Below are positions 9,469 through 18,887 of a DNA stretch of 64,000 nucleotides, in pieces (the first letter of the stretch is position 1; the number at the start of each line of letters is the position of its first letter). The DNA lies in the NCBI GenBank assembly GCA_965229715.1, contig CBDDJL010000002.1, positions 682,001 to 746,000 on the forward strand. Direction: 5' to 3'. Under the pieces are notes generated by a model that had not been told where the DNA came from, ran no database searches, and worked only from the letters and a program-made list of their open reading frames with translations. This stretch comes from JAVJST01 sp965229715. GTDB lineage: Bacteria > Pseudomonadota > Alphaproteobacteria > Rhodospirillales > Casp-alpha2. A program made the translations under genes and the position numbers.

Positions 9469-11106
9469 TTACGCCTTCCAGACGAACTCGGGCCATTCGC
9501 AGCCACCAAAAGCGCCGAGCGGATTTTTGGTGATGCCCATGATGCTGTCGGCTGCGCCATCGGTGTAGTTCTGGTGCGCCGGAATGATCATGCCGGATTC
9601 ATCGTGCGCGAGGGTCTGCATCTCGCACTGAATCTCGTACTTCTTGGCAGGATCGGTTTCAGCCTTCGACATCTTCAGCAGTTCGCCCATGCGTTCGTTT
9701 TTCCACACCGTGTCGTTCCATGGCGCATCCGGTGCGAACGCGATGTCGAGCATGACAGTCGCCGTTGGTCGCATGTTCCAGGTTACCGCGTTGAGCGGCT
9801 CCTTGAGCCATACGGCGCCCCAATAACCGTCGGTCGGAACCTTCTTGATTTCCAGATTGAAGCCGATCTTCTGGCACTCGCGTTGCCACATCAGAGAGGC
9901 GTCGGTGATACCCGGCATGACCTCTGCGACATGGAACGTGGCGCCATCGACACCCGACTTATTCAGGAAGTGTTTCGCCTGATCAGGATCGAAATCGCGG
10001 ATCGGCAGTTCCTTGCAGAAGTCCACGCCATAGGCCGAGTTGATCGGGTGGTCGTTTCCGACCGTGCCCTGTCCCTTGAGAATCGATTTCACGATCTTGT
10101 CGCGGCGCTGCAGCAGCTTCATGCCCTTGACGAAGTCCGGGTTGTTGCCAGGGGCCTTGTCGAGCATCAGGCAGAAACCCATGTAGGCACCCGAGACCGT
10201 CGAGATGATCTTGGAGCCCGGGTTTGATTCGACCTGCTTGATCGCCTTCGGGTCGATCTGGATGGCCATGTCGACGTCGCCGGACATCAACGCGTTGACA
10301 CGGGCCACCGGGTCGGTAATCGCGAAAATTTCGATTTCGTCGACATTCGCGCCATCGCGCCAATAGTCTTCGTTACGAATCTGTTTCGACCGTACACCCG
10401 GCTGGAAATCGACCGTCTTGAACGGACCGGAACCGACCGGAACCTGATCGTCCAGCGTGCCGGCCTTGGCGATCTTGAACTGCTTTTCACCGAGGAGCGT
10501 CGCAAAGTCCGAGTTCGGGCTGTCGAGGACCGCCTGAACTTCATACGGGCCAAGTTTCTTCCATTCCTTGACGCCGGCAACGAGCGTCTTCACGACCGAG
10601 GTCGAATCCTCGCCGTAATGCGTCGCCATGGTGGCCATGACGTCGTCGGCAGAAAATTTGGATCCGTCATGGAAGCGAACGTCCTCGCGTAGTTTGAAAG
10701 TCCAGACGGATGCATCCTTGTTTGGGCCGAATTCCTGCGCCAGTTCCGGCTGCGGAACGATGTCATCGTCGAGTTGGACCAGACTGTTGAAGTGCGCACG
10801 TCCTCGGCTGTAGTCGATATTCGAGGTGAATTCGTACGGTTTCATCTTGTCGTCGGGACCGTGCAGCGAGGACGAGTAGCGAATGCTGCCGCCCTTCTTG
10901 GGGGTCTGAGCGATCGCGTCACCGGCGGCGGCAACGAGACTGCCGGCGGCGGCGGCGGTCATGCCGGCGGCCATCATGATCTGCATGGCCTCACGACGAG
11001 TCGCACCCTTGTTCAAGGCGCGCGTAAGAGCACTCTTGTTCTCGTGGGTGAGATCGTCATAGGCGATGGTAGCGACGGACTCGTCGCCTTTGATATCTTT
11101 TGTCAT
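9469..11106 (-). CDS. ABC transporter substrate-binding protein, family 5 (peptide/opine/nickel type), Tat-exported
   Basis: Periplasmic ligand-binding component and first gene of the importer operon. The 545-residue length fits family 5. Near residues 36-60 there is a twin-arginine leader (TRREAMQIMMAAGMTAAAAG) preceded by an unusually long hydrophilic n-region of about 35 residues, then AIAQTPKKGG at the likely cleavage site. The mature part shows the family landmark VWTFKLREDVRFHDGSKFSADDV. Which ligand it binds cannot be told; the downstream amidohydrolase and oxygenase across the convergent junction suggest a modified nitrogen compound. Confidence 0.92.
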   Translation of the reverse strand: MTKDIKGDESVATIAYDDLTHENKSALTRALNKGATRREAMQIMMAAGMTAAAAGSLVAAAGDAIAQTPKKGGSIRYSSSLHGPDDKMKPYEFTSNIDYSRGRAHFNSLVQLDDDIVPQPELAQEFGPNKDASVWTFKLREDVRFHDGSKFSADDVMATMATHYGEDSTSVVKTLVAGVKEWKKLGPYEVQAVLDSPNSDFATLLGEKQFKIAKAGTLDDQVPVGSGPFKTVDFQPGVRSKQIRNEDYWRDGANVDEIEIFAITDPVARVNALMSGDVDMAIQIDPKAIKQVESNPGSKIISTVSGAYMGFCLMLDKAPGNNPDFVKGMKLLQRRDKIVKSILKGQGTVGNDHPINSAYGVDFCKELPIRDFDPDQAKHFLNKSGVDGATFHVAEVMPGITDASLMWQRECQKIGFNLEIKKVPTDGYWGAVWLKEPLNAVTWNMRPTATVMLDIAFAPDAPWNDTVWKNERMGELLKMSKAETDPAKKYEIQCEMQTLAHDESGMIIPAHQNYTDGAADSIMGITKNPLGAFGGCEWPEFVWKA

Positions 11107-11383
11107 TGTTTGGTCGTCTCCCTAGATTTCCCTGAGCAAGATGTTTTTTGGTCCTCTGACTTCGGTATGAAGCGCTGGGGCCGACCTTGCTGTATTCATT
11201 ACAGCCGCATCTGCTTCAAAATGCAAACTGAGGGGGCCGAATTGGGATCCCCGAAACACTGAGAAATATTCACGCTTTGGTGATGACCGGTCACGTTCCG
11301 GCCCTTTTGTGAACCATGGGTCGCGAATTGGCTATCCGCGGGCGCCGTGGTAGCGTCGGCAAGCCCGTACCGTCAGGCAGAAG

Positions 11384-12106
11384 GTGACCGACGTGGAACA
11401 GCTTACGATCTCCAGCCGGCTTTTCAGCGATGTGGTGTGGAAACGCATCTTCGAGAATGCCGCACCGCGCTTGGTTGTCGAAGGACCAGCATTTTTCCGA
11501 GAAATTGAAGAACTTGATGCCTTGCGATCCCGGGCAGAATACAATACGGGATCGATCCCGGCGGCGTCGGCATGGTTGCTCTATGCGCTGACTTTTCTGT
11601 TTCGGCCGTCGATGGTGATCGAAATCGGAACCTTTATCGGTAAGAGCACCGTATCCATGGCGAAAGGTATGGACGAAGCCGGTATCGCAGATGGCATGAT
11701 TCATACCTGCGATTACAGCAACGACATCGCGATACCCGCACCCGGCAAAACCAAGATCGTTCAATATCCGAAACAGAGTTCGACCGAGATGCTGACGGCA
11801 ATCCGGCAAGCACACCAAGGCGATGGCTTGTTCGAAATGATTCACGTCGACGGGCGGTTACAGGATGAGGATCTCGCGTTGTTGGGCCAGCTCTGTTCCG
11901 ACCGTATTGTGTTCGCCCTCGATGACTTCGAGGGGTGCGAGAAGGGCGTCGCCAATTACGCCAAACTCCGCGAGTCCGGCCTGATACCGCAATATATTCT
12001 GGTCAACCCGCCGTCCGAAGAGTTGGTCCGGTCATACGGTCTTCTTGATTACTCGACGACGGCGTTGTTGATCTCGCCGCACAGTATCGGCTTGACTGCG
12101 CAATAG
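11384..12106 (+). CDS. Class I SAM-dependent methyltransferase-like protein
   Basis: Rossmann-fold protein of about 240 residues. The SAM-binding motif I is visible as VIEIGTFIGKST near residues 78-89, and an acidic motif follows in MIHVDGRLQDEDLALL, similar to O-methyltransferases of the macrocin/cephalosporin-hydroxylase-associated type. The start used is GTG 11384 (a second GTG lies at 11393). It begins a plus-strand run of three genes with the RmlD-like reductase 10 bases downstream, and therefore probably modifies the sugar or glycan made by the neighbouring cluster; the target is not known. Confidence 0.6.
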   Translation: MTDVEQLTISSRLFSDVVWKRIFENAAPRLVVEGPAFFREIEELDALRSRAEYNTGSIPAASAWLLYALTFLFRPSMVIEIGTFIGKSTVSMAKGMDEAGIADGMIHTCDYSNDIAIPAPGKTKIVQYPKQSSTEMLTAIRQAHQGDGLFEMIHVDGRLQDEDLALLGQLCSDRIVFALDDFEGCEKGVANYAKLRESGLIPQYILVNPPSEELVRSYGLLDYSTTALLISPHSIGLTAQ

Positions 12107-12116
12107 CCCTGAAAAC

Positions 12117-13013
12117 GTGAGTATCCGCCGGCAACGTCTTTTGATCCTTGGAGCATCCGGCTTCGTCGGCCAGGGAATCTACCGGATGCTCGGCCCGGAA
12201 CGGGCAATCGCGACATTCCGTGAAAGACCTTTCGAGGGCGGCGTCCCGTTCGACGCCCTGACAATGGACCCGCTCGACCTGGTTTCCGCGGAGGATGTAT
12301 CGTCGGCGGTTCTTTTGCTCGGCGATACCGATATCGATCGTGTGCATGCCGACCGCAAGCGCTCAGAGGCGATTAACGTCGCCGGCGTGAAGCGGATCGT
12401 CGACCGCTTGGTTCGGGCCGGAATTCGTATCGTTTACACATCGACCGACCTTGTTTTTGATGGCAAGCGGGGCAGTTACACGGAATTCGATCAGCCGAAC
12501 CCAAAGGTTTTGTACGGTCGTCAGAAGTGGGCGGTCGAGCAGTATATCCGGGGCTGCGCCCCAGACTATACGATCCTCCGGCTTGCTAAGGTCGTCGGGG
12601 CCGACCCGGGCGACGGAACGCTGTTCTCCGCCTGGCTCAACGATATCGAAGCCGGGCGGCCTCTTCGCGTGGCGACGGATCAACGGTTTTCGCCGGTGTT
12701 TATCGACGATGTTGCAGCTGCCGTGCAGGCTGCTGCTGGCGGAGAATTGAATGGCACTTGCCACGTCGCCGGGCCGGTCGGCGATAGCCGACTGGGCCTC
12801 GTCGAATGCCTGATTGCGGCCGTTTCGGAACGCCAGCCTGTTAATGCGGACGTGCAGCCTTGTAGCATTCGTGATTTCGGGTTTGCCGACGAACGACCGC
12901 TGGATACCACGCTGGAGAGTCGTATCTGGGTCAATGAGACGGGCATCGAGCGCATGACGCCCAAGGATATCTGCCGTCGGCTTGTGACGGCGCACGCGGG
13001 CAGGGATATCTAG
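12117..13013 (+). CDS. NAD(P)-dependent sugar-nucleotide reductase/epimerase, RmlD-like
   Basis: Extended short-chain dehydrogenase of 298 residues. The N-terminal dinucleotide-binding motif is LLILGASGFVGQGIY (residues 8-22), the active-site region reads YTSTDLVFDG and the catalytic pair appears as YGRQK near residue 140, in the arrangement of dTDP-4-dehydrorhamnose reductases. It likely reduces or epimerises a nucleotide-activated keto sugar. The start is GTG 12117, 10 bases behind the methyltransferase stop, and a radical SAM gene follows. All three belong to the glycan cluster. Confidence 0.78.
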   Translation: MSIRRQRLLILGASGFVGQGIYRMLGPERAIATFRERPFEGGVPFDALTMDPLDLVSAEDVSSAVLLLGDTDIDRVHADRKRSEAINVAGVKRIVDRLVRAGIRIVYTSTDLVFDGKRGSYTEFDQPNPKVLYGRQKWAVEQYIRGCAPDYTILRLAKVVGADPGDGTLFSAWLNDIEAGRPLRVATDQRFSPVFIDDVAAAVQAAAGGELNGTCHVAGPVGDSRLGLVECLIAAVSERQPVNADVQPCSIRDFGFADERPLDTTLESRIWVNETGIERMTPKDICRRLVTAHAGRDI

Positions 13014-13094
13014 ACATAATCGGGCGTTGAGAATTCGTTAACCATCATCGTGTGATATCCTACCGACGACCATGAGGCGGCAATCGAGGCCGGT

Positions 13095-14084
13095 ATGCTC
13101 GGCAAAACGGAAGCGGAAGATTTTCTGATACGGCGGATTCGTCCCGGCGATACGGTCGATGATCTCGTTCGGTTCCCGAGTTTTTTCGAAATCGAGACGG
13201 TCAATGCCTGCAACGCCCGGTGCCCGATGTGCACCATCGAGGATTGGTCGCGGCATTCACCGACCATGAAAATGCCGTTGTTTCGGAAGATCGCCGACGA
13301 GATCATCGAACATGCCGGCCATGTTCGCCGCGTTAATTTGTACCGCGATGGCGAGCCGTTGTTGGACAAGAAGCTGCCTGACCGGCTGGAAATCCTTAAA
13401 ACGGGCGGCGTGCGCGAAACAGCGATATCGACCAACGTATCCTTACTCGACGAAGCGCGCTCGAAGGCGTTGCTCGAAGCTGGGCTCGATATGGTCGTTC
13501 TCTCCATCGATAGCCTGAAGAAGGACGTTTTCGAGCGTATTCGTGCACGTTTGGTGTTCGAGGAGGTTATGGATAATGCGCTCAGGTTTATCGACCTTAG
13601 GAATCGTATCCGACCGTCCACGTCGATCTGGATGCGGATGATCCGCCAACAGGACAACATCGGTGAGTGGCCGGCATACCGGGCATTTTGGGCCGACAAG
13701 CTTTCGCCGAACGACCGCATCATGTACCACAACATTCACAATTGGGGCGGCCAGCTCGAGGGCTTCAAGGCGATCGACGGTACGCACGAGGTCAATCTGC
13801 CGTGCGTCGCGCTATGGTCGCTGATGGTGATCTTCGCCAATGGCGACGTGCCGAATTGCAACGTCGACTACAACGGTAAGTTTCCAAACGGAAATATCCG
13901 CGATCATTCGATCCAAGATATCTGGCAATCGCGGGTTATCGAGCAAAGACGGGCACTGCACCTCGGCAATCGTAAGGCGGAGATGTCGATTTGCGCCAAA
14001 TGCAATGTGTGGGACGAACCGTCGGACCACGAGGTGCCGATTTCCAGCGAATACACGGAAAAGGTCGCAGTCAGCGGTCGTTGA
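13095..14084 (+). CDS. Radical SAM protein with SPASM-type C-terminus
   Basis: A radical-SAM iron-sulfur enzyme of 329 residues. The cluster-binding motif CNARCPMC (Cys39, Cys43, Cys46) follows FEIETVNA, and C-terminal cysteines (PCVALW, VPNCNVDYNG, CAKCNVW) are arranged like an auxiliary SPASM/twitch iron-sulfur domain. NLYRDGEPLLDK matches the conserved GGEP-like strand. Such proteins dehydrogenate alcohols or modify peptides and sugars; in this setting a sugar or glycan modification is the best guess. The last 14 bases overlap, tail to tail, the 3' end of the glycosyltransferase-like gene on the other strand. Confidence 0.8.
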   Translation: MLGKTEAEDFLIRRIRPGDTVDDLVRFPSFFEIETVNACNARCPMCTIEDWSRHSPTMKMPLFRKIADEIIEHAGHVRRVNLYRDGEPLLDKKLPDRLEILKTGGVRETAISTNVSLLDEARSKALLEAGLDMVVLSIDSLKKDVFERIRARLVFEEVMDNALRFIDLRNRIRPSTSIWMRMIRQQDNIGEWPAYRAFWADKLSPNDRIMYHNIHNWGGQLEGFKAIDGTHEVNLPCVALWSLMVIFANGDVPNCNVDYNGKFPNGNIRDHSIQDIWQSRVIEQRRALHLGNRKAEMSICAKCNVWDEPSDHEVPISSEYTEKVAVSGR

Positions 14085-15561
14085 CCGTGGTGCCGGCTCT
14101 CGACTGTTCGATCATGTTTTTGATCGCCGTTTCCGTCATGCCGCTTGCCCGCGCAATGTCTGCCATCCAAGAGACGGCGTCGTCATTGCCCTGCGCCAGC
14201 GTGCAGGTGAAACCGAATTCGATCTCGGGCTCGCTGAACGTCATGGTGGCTGGTGCCGCGTCGGCATGGCTGCGGGCTTTCTCAAGATGGCCTTCGCGCA
14301 GCATCAGCAAGACGAGATTGCGGCGCGTCGCCTCGGATTCCGGCTCGATCTCAAGCGCCTGAACAAGCGCTTCCTCCGCCTCGTCGGTTCGACCGGCCTG
14401 CGCATACCAGACACCAAGAAGATTGAACGGCATCGGGTGGTTTTTTCGGTATCTCTCGGGCAATGAGAGCAGGGTTTGACGGTCGTCCTCGAACGTGCCG
14501 CGGAGAATTCCCTGATTGGCGAAGTCGACGACGCTGTCACAGACAAGCGTCTCGCTGATCTCCGATGAGAATCCGTTAACGCCATAGTGTTCGTTCTGGT
14601 GGTTCTCGACGTGAGCGGCGAAAGTTTCGAATTCGGATGCGATGGTCTCCAGTGTGTCGTCGGACCACGTGAGACGTAGTGAGTCCGGCATGCCGAAATA
14701 CTGGTCGCCGGGCGTCAGGCCGTATTCTTGCCGGAAGTACTCTTCCGACGTGGCGAAATGTTCCGCGTTGCTGATTGATTTGAAAACCAGTGTCGGCGTG
14801 CCGAGGAAGTATGACACCATCATTGGCCCGTTGCTGACATGAAGATTGACGAACGCCGCCTGGTATAGGGCGGCGCGGAAATTGATGTCGATTGAGGCGA
14901 GCGGGCATTCCGGGGCGCCGGGAATGAGTGGGTCGGCATGGGCATTTGACGTATCGCGAATGACGACCGGCGCATAGGTCTCGCGGTCGAGACGGCTCTC
15001 GACAAAGTCACGCCAAGCATCGATGTTGCTGTTGCGCTCGGGATAATACTCGGCCTCACGCATGGTGATCGTTACGACACGTTTGTCGGCGGCAACCCGC
15101 TCGCAAAAAGCCTCTGCTGCCCGTCTCTTCTCATAAGGGGCGCTCATCTCTGGAAGCGTCTCGCCGCGTATGAAACCGGCGCTCAATGTTTGCCAATGAT
15201 ATTCGTTGACGGGATGCGACAGGGAATAGCCGCGTGGGAAGAAGTGGCCCGCACAATGGTCGAACAGGATCAATGCCTCCTCGCGCGACGACATGTGGCT
15301 AACGCATGCGCACCCCGGTGCCAGCCAGCACCCGGGCAACGTGATGTTCCGCATCATCGCCATCAGCACTGCCGGGTCCTGAGGCGGCCCACCAAAGCCG
15401 CGGAAGCCGTCTTTCTCGCCAGGCACGAAGATGTAGTGTGTTCGCGCGTATCCATGCCGGATTCGATACATTTCGGATGAGACGAGAAAGACGAAGAAAT
15501 CGAACTTCGGGGTCGATGTAGCCAGATCGTAGAAGGCATAGAGGGTTCGGTTGTCTGTCAT
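14071..15561 (-). CDS. Putative GT-B type glycosyltransferase with C-terminal TPR repeats
   Basis: Not confidently assigned. The 496-residue protein has a middle region resembling the nucleotide-sugar side of GT-B glycosyltransferases (VNLHVSNGPMMVSYFLGTPTLVFK, compare the SNDTGPMHLA block of heptosyltransferases) and a C-terminal tetratricopeptide-like region around residues 380-470 (PFNLLGVWYAQAGRTDEAEEALVQALEIEP and next repeat). The chosen start, MTDNRTLYAF, has AGCAGGGC just upstream; the frame is open 21 codons further, overlapping the nucleotidyltransferase gene. It is the last gene of the minus-strand glycan operon, suggesting that it transfers the finished sugar. Confidence 0.55.
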   Translation of the reverse strand: MTDNRTLYAFYDLATSTPKFDFFVFLVSSEMYRIRHGYARTHYIFVPGEKDGFRGFGGPPQDPAVLMAMMRNITLPGCWLAPGCACVSHMSSREEALILFDHCAGHFFPRGYSLSHPVNEYHWQTLSAGFIRGETLPEMSAPYEKRRAAEAFCERVAADKRVVTITMREAEYYPERNSNIDAWRDFVESRLDRETYAPVVIRDTSNAHADPLIPGAPECPLASIDINFRAALYQAAFVNLHVSNGPMMVSYFLGTPTLVFKSISNAEHFATSEEYFRQEYGLTPGDQYFGMPDSLRLTWSDDTLETIASEFETFAAHVENHQNEHYGVNGFSSEISETLVCDSVVDFANQGILRGTFEDDRQTLLSLPERYRKNHPMPFNLLGVWYAQAGRTDEAEEALVQALEIEPESEATRRNLVLLMLREGHLEKARSHADAAPATMTFSEPEIEFGFTCTLAQGNDDAVSWMADIARASGMTETAIKNMIEQSRAGTTVNDR

Positions 15562-15580
15562 TTGCCCTGCTCGGAGCCGT

Positions 15581-16318
15581 TCATTGAGGAGTGTTTTCGA
15601 GGAGTGAGCGAATGTGTGGATCATGACCTGCGTCTAATCGGGCGGCGGCAAGATTCGCTTCTGTGCCGATGTCGCGCAGATAGACATCGTTATGCCATGT
15701 GCAGACCCGGCCGATGCATTGCGGCAGCAGGCCTGTGCTGATGTCGAGCGGTGGCTCGCCCAAACATTGCAGAATCTCGAAGACGGAAGGCTCGAAAACG
15801 TACACTGCGCCGTTGGCAAGGCGGCCCGGTGGGTCGGGCTGCTTCTCGTGAAACCCGATGACAAGTCCCGCTTCGTCGATTTCTACGATTCCGCAACTTG
15901 AAGGATCGTCGGCATCGAACGTCATCATCGTCATTATGGCATTTGCCGGCCGATCCTTGTGGCGAACGGTGAAATCCAAAACATCGAACCACGTCAAATT
16001 GTCGGCATGCGCCACGATAAACGCGTCATCGCCGAAAAAAGTGCGGTTGGCGAGCACCGTGCCGCCGGTGCCGAGAAGGACCGGTTCGTGCACGATCTCG
16101 ACAACGTTGTGCCAGGGCCCGTTTCGGACATGCTCCTCGACCGCATTTGCCATGTAGTGTGTGTTGATCAGCACGCGATCGATTCCGCCCTCGGTCAATA
16201 GCTTGAGCCAGGCGTCGAGCAGAACGCCGTCACCGATCGGAACCAGGCATTTGGGTATCGTCTCGGTTAGCGGCCTCAGGCGCGTCCCAAATCCCGCGGC
16301 AAGCAGCAAAGCTCTCAT
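15581..16318 (-). CDS. Sugar-phosphate nucleotidyltransferase (HddC/RmlA-like)
   Basis: Activates a sugar-1-phosphate with an NTP. The signature LLLAAGFGTRLRPLTETIPK opens the protein, and the metal/phosphate-binding ETGxxxx-type region follows through IVEIVHEPVLLGTGGTVLA and VAHADNLTW. At 245 residues it matches the short mannose/heptose-1-phosphate guanylyltransferase type. Its 3' neighbour is the glycosyltransferase-like gene and its 5' end overlaps the kinase/nucleotidyltransferase gene by 4 bases. With the GmhA-like, HldE-like and HAD proteins nearby, D-glycero-D-manno-heptose-1-phosphate is a reasonable substrate, by inference. Confidence 0.8.
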   Translation of the reverse strand: MRALLLAAGFGTRLRPLTETIPKCLVPIGDGVLLDAWLKLLTEGGIDRVLINTHYMANAVEEHVRNGPWHNVVEIVHEPVLLGTGGTVLANRTFFGDDAFIVAHADNLTWFDVLDFTVRHKDRPANAIMTMMTFDADDPSSCGIVEIDEAGLVIGFHEKQPDPPGRLANGAVYVFEPSVFEILQCLGEPPLDISTGLLPQCIGRVCTWHNDVYLRDIGTEANLAAARLDAGHDPHIRSLLENTPQ

Positions 16319-17805
16319 GTAGGCAACCGTGCCAACAGTTGGTCGGTATTGAGCGGGCGATTGCCGACACGGCTAACCTGAATGCCGGCGGCAACGGACC
16401 CGAGATAAGCGCTTTCCCATATATTAGCGCCGACGGCGAGGCTCATGGATGAGCAGATCAGCAGACTGTCGCCGGCGCCCGACACATCGAGTGGAACACC
16501 ATTCATGGCCGGAAGCTTATCGGTGATCAGCGCGTCTGTCGTCGTCTCCGGCGCATGAATGACCACGCCTTCCGCGCCGAGGGTAATGATCACGTTCCGA
16601 GTTCCGGTCGAGTTCCGGAGTTTGTCGGCAAGTACGACAAGACCGGCGTTATTGTCCCGTGCCGCGATACGTGCCTCGTGCTCGGTTGGCGAGATCAGGT
16701 GCATGCCCTTGAAGCGCGATATATCGCCGATCTGGGACGACGACTGGCTGTCCGCCACCATCGGCACGCTACGCTCGGTCGCCATATCGGTCAGGCGGGC
16801 GACAATGGTGTCGCTGAGGCAGCCGTAGCTGAAATCGGAAAAGACCAGCAAATCCGCATTGTCGAGCGCTGCTTCGATAGCGGCGCCGAGTTCGTCAGTC
16901 AGATCAAGGGAGATCTCGTGGTGCCGAAGATGGCTGACCCGAAGTAGGGTTTTGTCGTGTGCCCGATAGCGCTGCTTCAAAGTTGTCGGCCGGCTGCGAT
17001 CCACCAGGAGTGTGTGCGAGACGTCGTAACCTGTCAGGGAGTCGCGGGCGAACGAGCCCGGCTCGTCGTCGCCGATGATCCCAAAATACTGCACGTTTGC
17101 TTTCAGCCCGCGGGCATGCGCCGCAACGATGGCGGCGCCGCCGATAAACCGGTCTTTGCGCAACGGCGAGACCACTAGCGTGGTGTCTTCGCGGGACATC
17201 CCGAGCGGCTCGCACATGACGTATTCGTCGACAATCATGTCGCCGACCACGACGATGTTCAGATCTTCGAACTTGGTAATCCAGTCGGCGAGATCGGCGC
17301 CATTGATCTTGTGCCGTTGCAGAAAACTCGTGGGCGTTCGGAATGCGCCCGGGCCCGTTGAATCGAGCTCCCACTGTAGCAGATCCATGGACGAGAACTG
17401 CACCTCGCCCGACGAGAACAGCAACGTGCCGCCATAACCTTCGACGATGTCGAGCTCGGGATTGAAATGGGTTTCGTGTTCCTTGCCCTTGACCACGATT
17501 TCCGGACGCAAGGCTGCTACAAACGCCTCGGGTTTACCCGGCAGGATGATCGCGTGATCGACAAAGTCGATGCTGTGCAAGCTCTCGAGGCGAAGCTCGC
17601 CGGGCAGGACTGCCTCGCTATGATCGTCGCTGTTGATCCCGACCACCAGCCGGTCCGCGCAATCGCGGGCGAACCGCAATAGCCGGAGGTGACCCGGGTG
17701 CACGACATTGAAATTGCCCGATACGAAGGCAATCTTCGTATCTGGTGAGAGTTCCTGTCGCAACGTTGCCGCGAGCGCGGCGTTGGGGTTGATGCTATCG
17801 GTCAT
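16315..17805 (-). CDS. Bifunctional heptose-type kinase/nucleotidyltransferase with HldE domains in reversed order
   Basis: Two domains known from HldE are present, but inverted. Residues about 20-150 are a cytidylyltransferase-fold domain (FVSGNFNVVHPGHLRLL, with HxGH). Residues about 185-495 are a PfkB/ribokinase domain (GDMIVDEYV, FIGGAAIVAAHARGL and the catalytic DVSGAGDS near the end). In canonical HldE the kinase is N-terminal. Both catalytic signatures are intact. It would phosphorylate a sugar phosphate and transfer a nucleotide to it. The gene overlaps its neighbours on each side by 4 bases (ATGA), indicating tight co-translation. Confidence 0.85.
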   Translation of the reverse strand: MTDSINPNAALAATLRQELSPDTKIAFVSGNFNVVHPGHLRLLRFARDCADRLVVGINSDDHSEAVLPGELRLESLHSIDFVDHAIILPGKPEAFVAALRPEIVVKGKEHETHFNPELDIVEGYGGTLLFSSGEVQFSSMDLLQWELDSTGPGAFRTPTSFLQRHKINGADLADWITKFEDLNIVVVGDMIVDEYVMCEPLGMSREDTTLVVSPLRKDRFIGGAAIVAAHARGLKANVQYFGIIGDDEPGSFARDSLTGYDVSHTLLVDRSRPTTLKQRYRAHDKTLLRVSHLRHHEISLDLTDELGAAIEAALDNADLLVFSDFSYGCLSDTIVARLTDMATERSVPMVADSQSSSQIGDISRFKGMHLISPTEHEARIAARDNNAGLVVLADKLRNSTGTRNVIITLGAEGVVIHAPETTTDALITDKLPAMNGVPLDVSGAGDSLLICSSMSLAVGANIWESAYLGSVAAGIQVSRVGNRPLNTDQLLARLPT

Positions 17806-18857
17806 GATTCATCGAGGTCGATAATGCAGCGTCCGGCAATGCGGCCGTCGCGCATGCCGGCAATGGCGTCGTTGATTTCGTCGAGTGCGAAGGTTTCGGT
17901 TACCAGGGATTTAAGATCAAGCCGGCCTTGCCGATAGAGCCGGTGGAAGCGTGGAATATCAAGGTGCGGCTGGGCGTCGCCGCCGTGTGAGCCGATCATG
18001 GACTTGCCGAAGTGTAACGGTAGCGTATCGATGCTCGCCCGGTCTGCATGGTCGGGCACGCCGACCAATACGACTCGACCGGACTCGCCGATCATGTTGT
18101 AGCCCATCTCGATGATGTCCGAACGCCCGGTGTTGTCGACGAACACATTGAGCGGGCGTCCATCGAGGACATCGTTCATTGCCTGCCGGACATCGCCGTT
18201 CGCCGCATTGACGGTATGGGTCGCGCCCATCTTTCGGGCAAGATCGAGGCGGTTGTCATGAAGGTCGACGGCGACGATCGGATCGGCGGTGACCATGTGC
18301 GCCGCCTGTACGATACTGAGGCCGATGCCCCCTGCGCCGAAGACGACGACTGATTCGCCAACCTGTAGTTTGGCATCGTTCTGGACGACGCCAAATCCGG
18401 TAGTCACGGCACATCCGTAGAGTGCTGCTATGTCCTTCTCTGTTTCGGGGTCGATCCGTGTTAGGCGATTTTCCGAAACCACGGCACGCTCGTTGAAGGT
18501 GGTAACCTTGCCGGCGCTGACAGTTTTGTCGTCCCAGCCGTATCGTGCCGGTTCGGCGTCGATTCCGAGGCCCGGGCGCCAGTGCATGACGACGGTGTCG
18601 TCGGTTGCCACATGCCGCACCCCCGGTCCGGTTTCTTCGACTGTGGCGAATCCTTCGTGCCCCATCAGGTGTGGCAGATAGGGATCGGGACCCTTGATGC
18701 CGTCGATTTCGCCCAATTGGGAACCGCAAATGCCACTGCAGTGAACGCGTACGCGAACCTGTCCGACGGCAAGCGTCTCGGGCATGTTAATCTCGTCGAT
18801 AATCAATGGTTTCCCTTGTTCGACGAGAATTGCGGCGCGGGTCGTCATGGACGGCAT
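17802..18857 (-). CDS. Zinc-type medium-chain alcohol dehydrogenase
   Basis: Oxidises or reduces a sugar or alcohol with NAD(P). Catalytic zinc ligands are visible as Cys44 in CSGICGSQLG and His67-Glu68 in LMGHEGF; the nucleotide-binding site is VVFGAGGIGLSIVQAA. The four-cysteine structural-zinc loop usual in this family is absent: the region HWRPGLGIDAEPARYG has no Cys. The length (351 residues) is normal. The start could also be ATG 18848. Placed in the operon directly after the methyltransferase gene, it probably adjusts the oxidation state of the cluster's sugar. Confidence 0.85.
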   Translation of the reverse strand: MPSMTTRAAILVEQGKPLIIDEINMPETLAVGQVRVRVHCSGICGSQLGEIDGIKGPDPYLPHLMGHEGFATVEETGPGVRHVATDDTVVMHWRPGLGIDAEPARYGWDDKTVSAGKVTTFNERAVVSENRLTRIDPETEKDIAALYGCAVTTGFGVVQNDAKLQVGESVVVFGAGGIGLSIVQAAHMVTADPIVAVDLHDNRLDLARKMGATHTVNAANGDVRQAMNDVLDGRPLNVFVDNTGRSDIIEMGYNMIGESGRVVLVGVPDHADRASIDTLPLHFGKSMIGSHGGDAQPHLDIPRFHRLYRQGRLDLKSLVTETFALDEINDAIAGMRDGRIAGRCIIDLDES

Positions 18858-18887
18858 AATCAGTTCTCGATTGCTCCGTTTCGTCGT

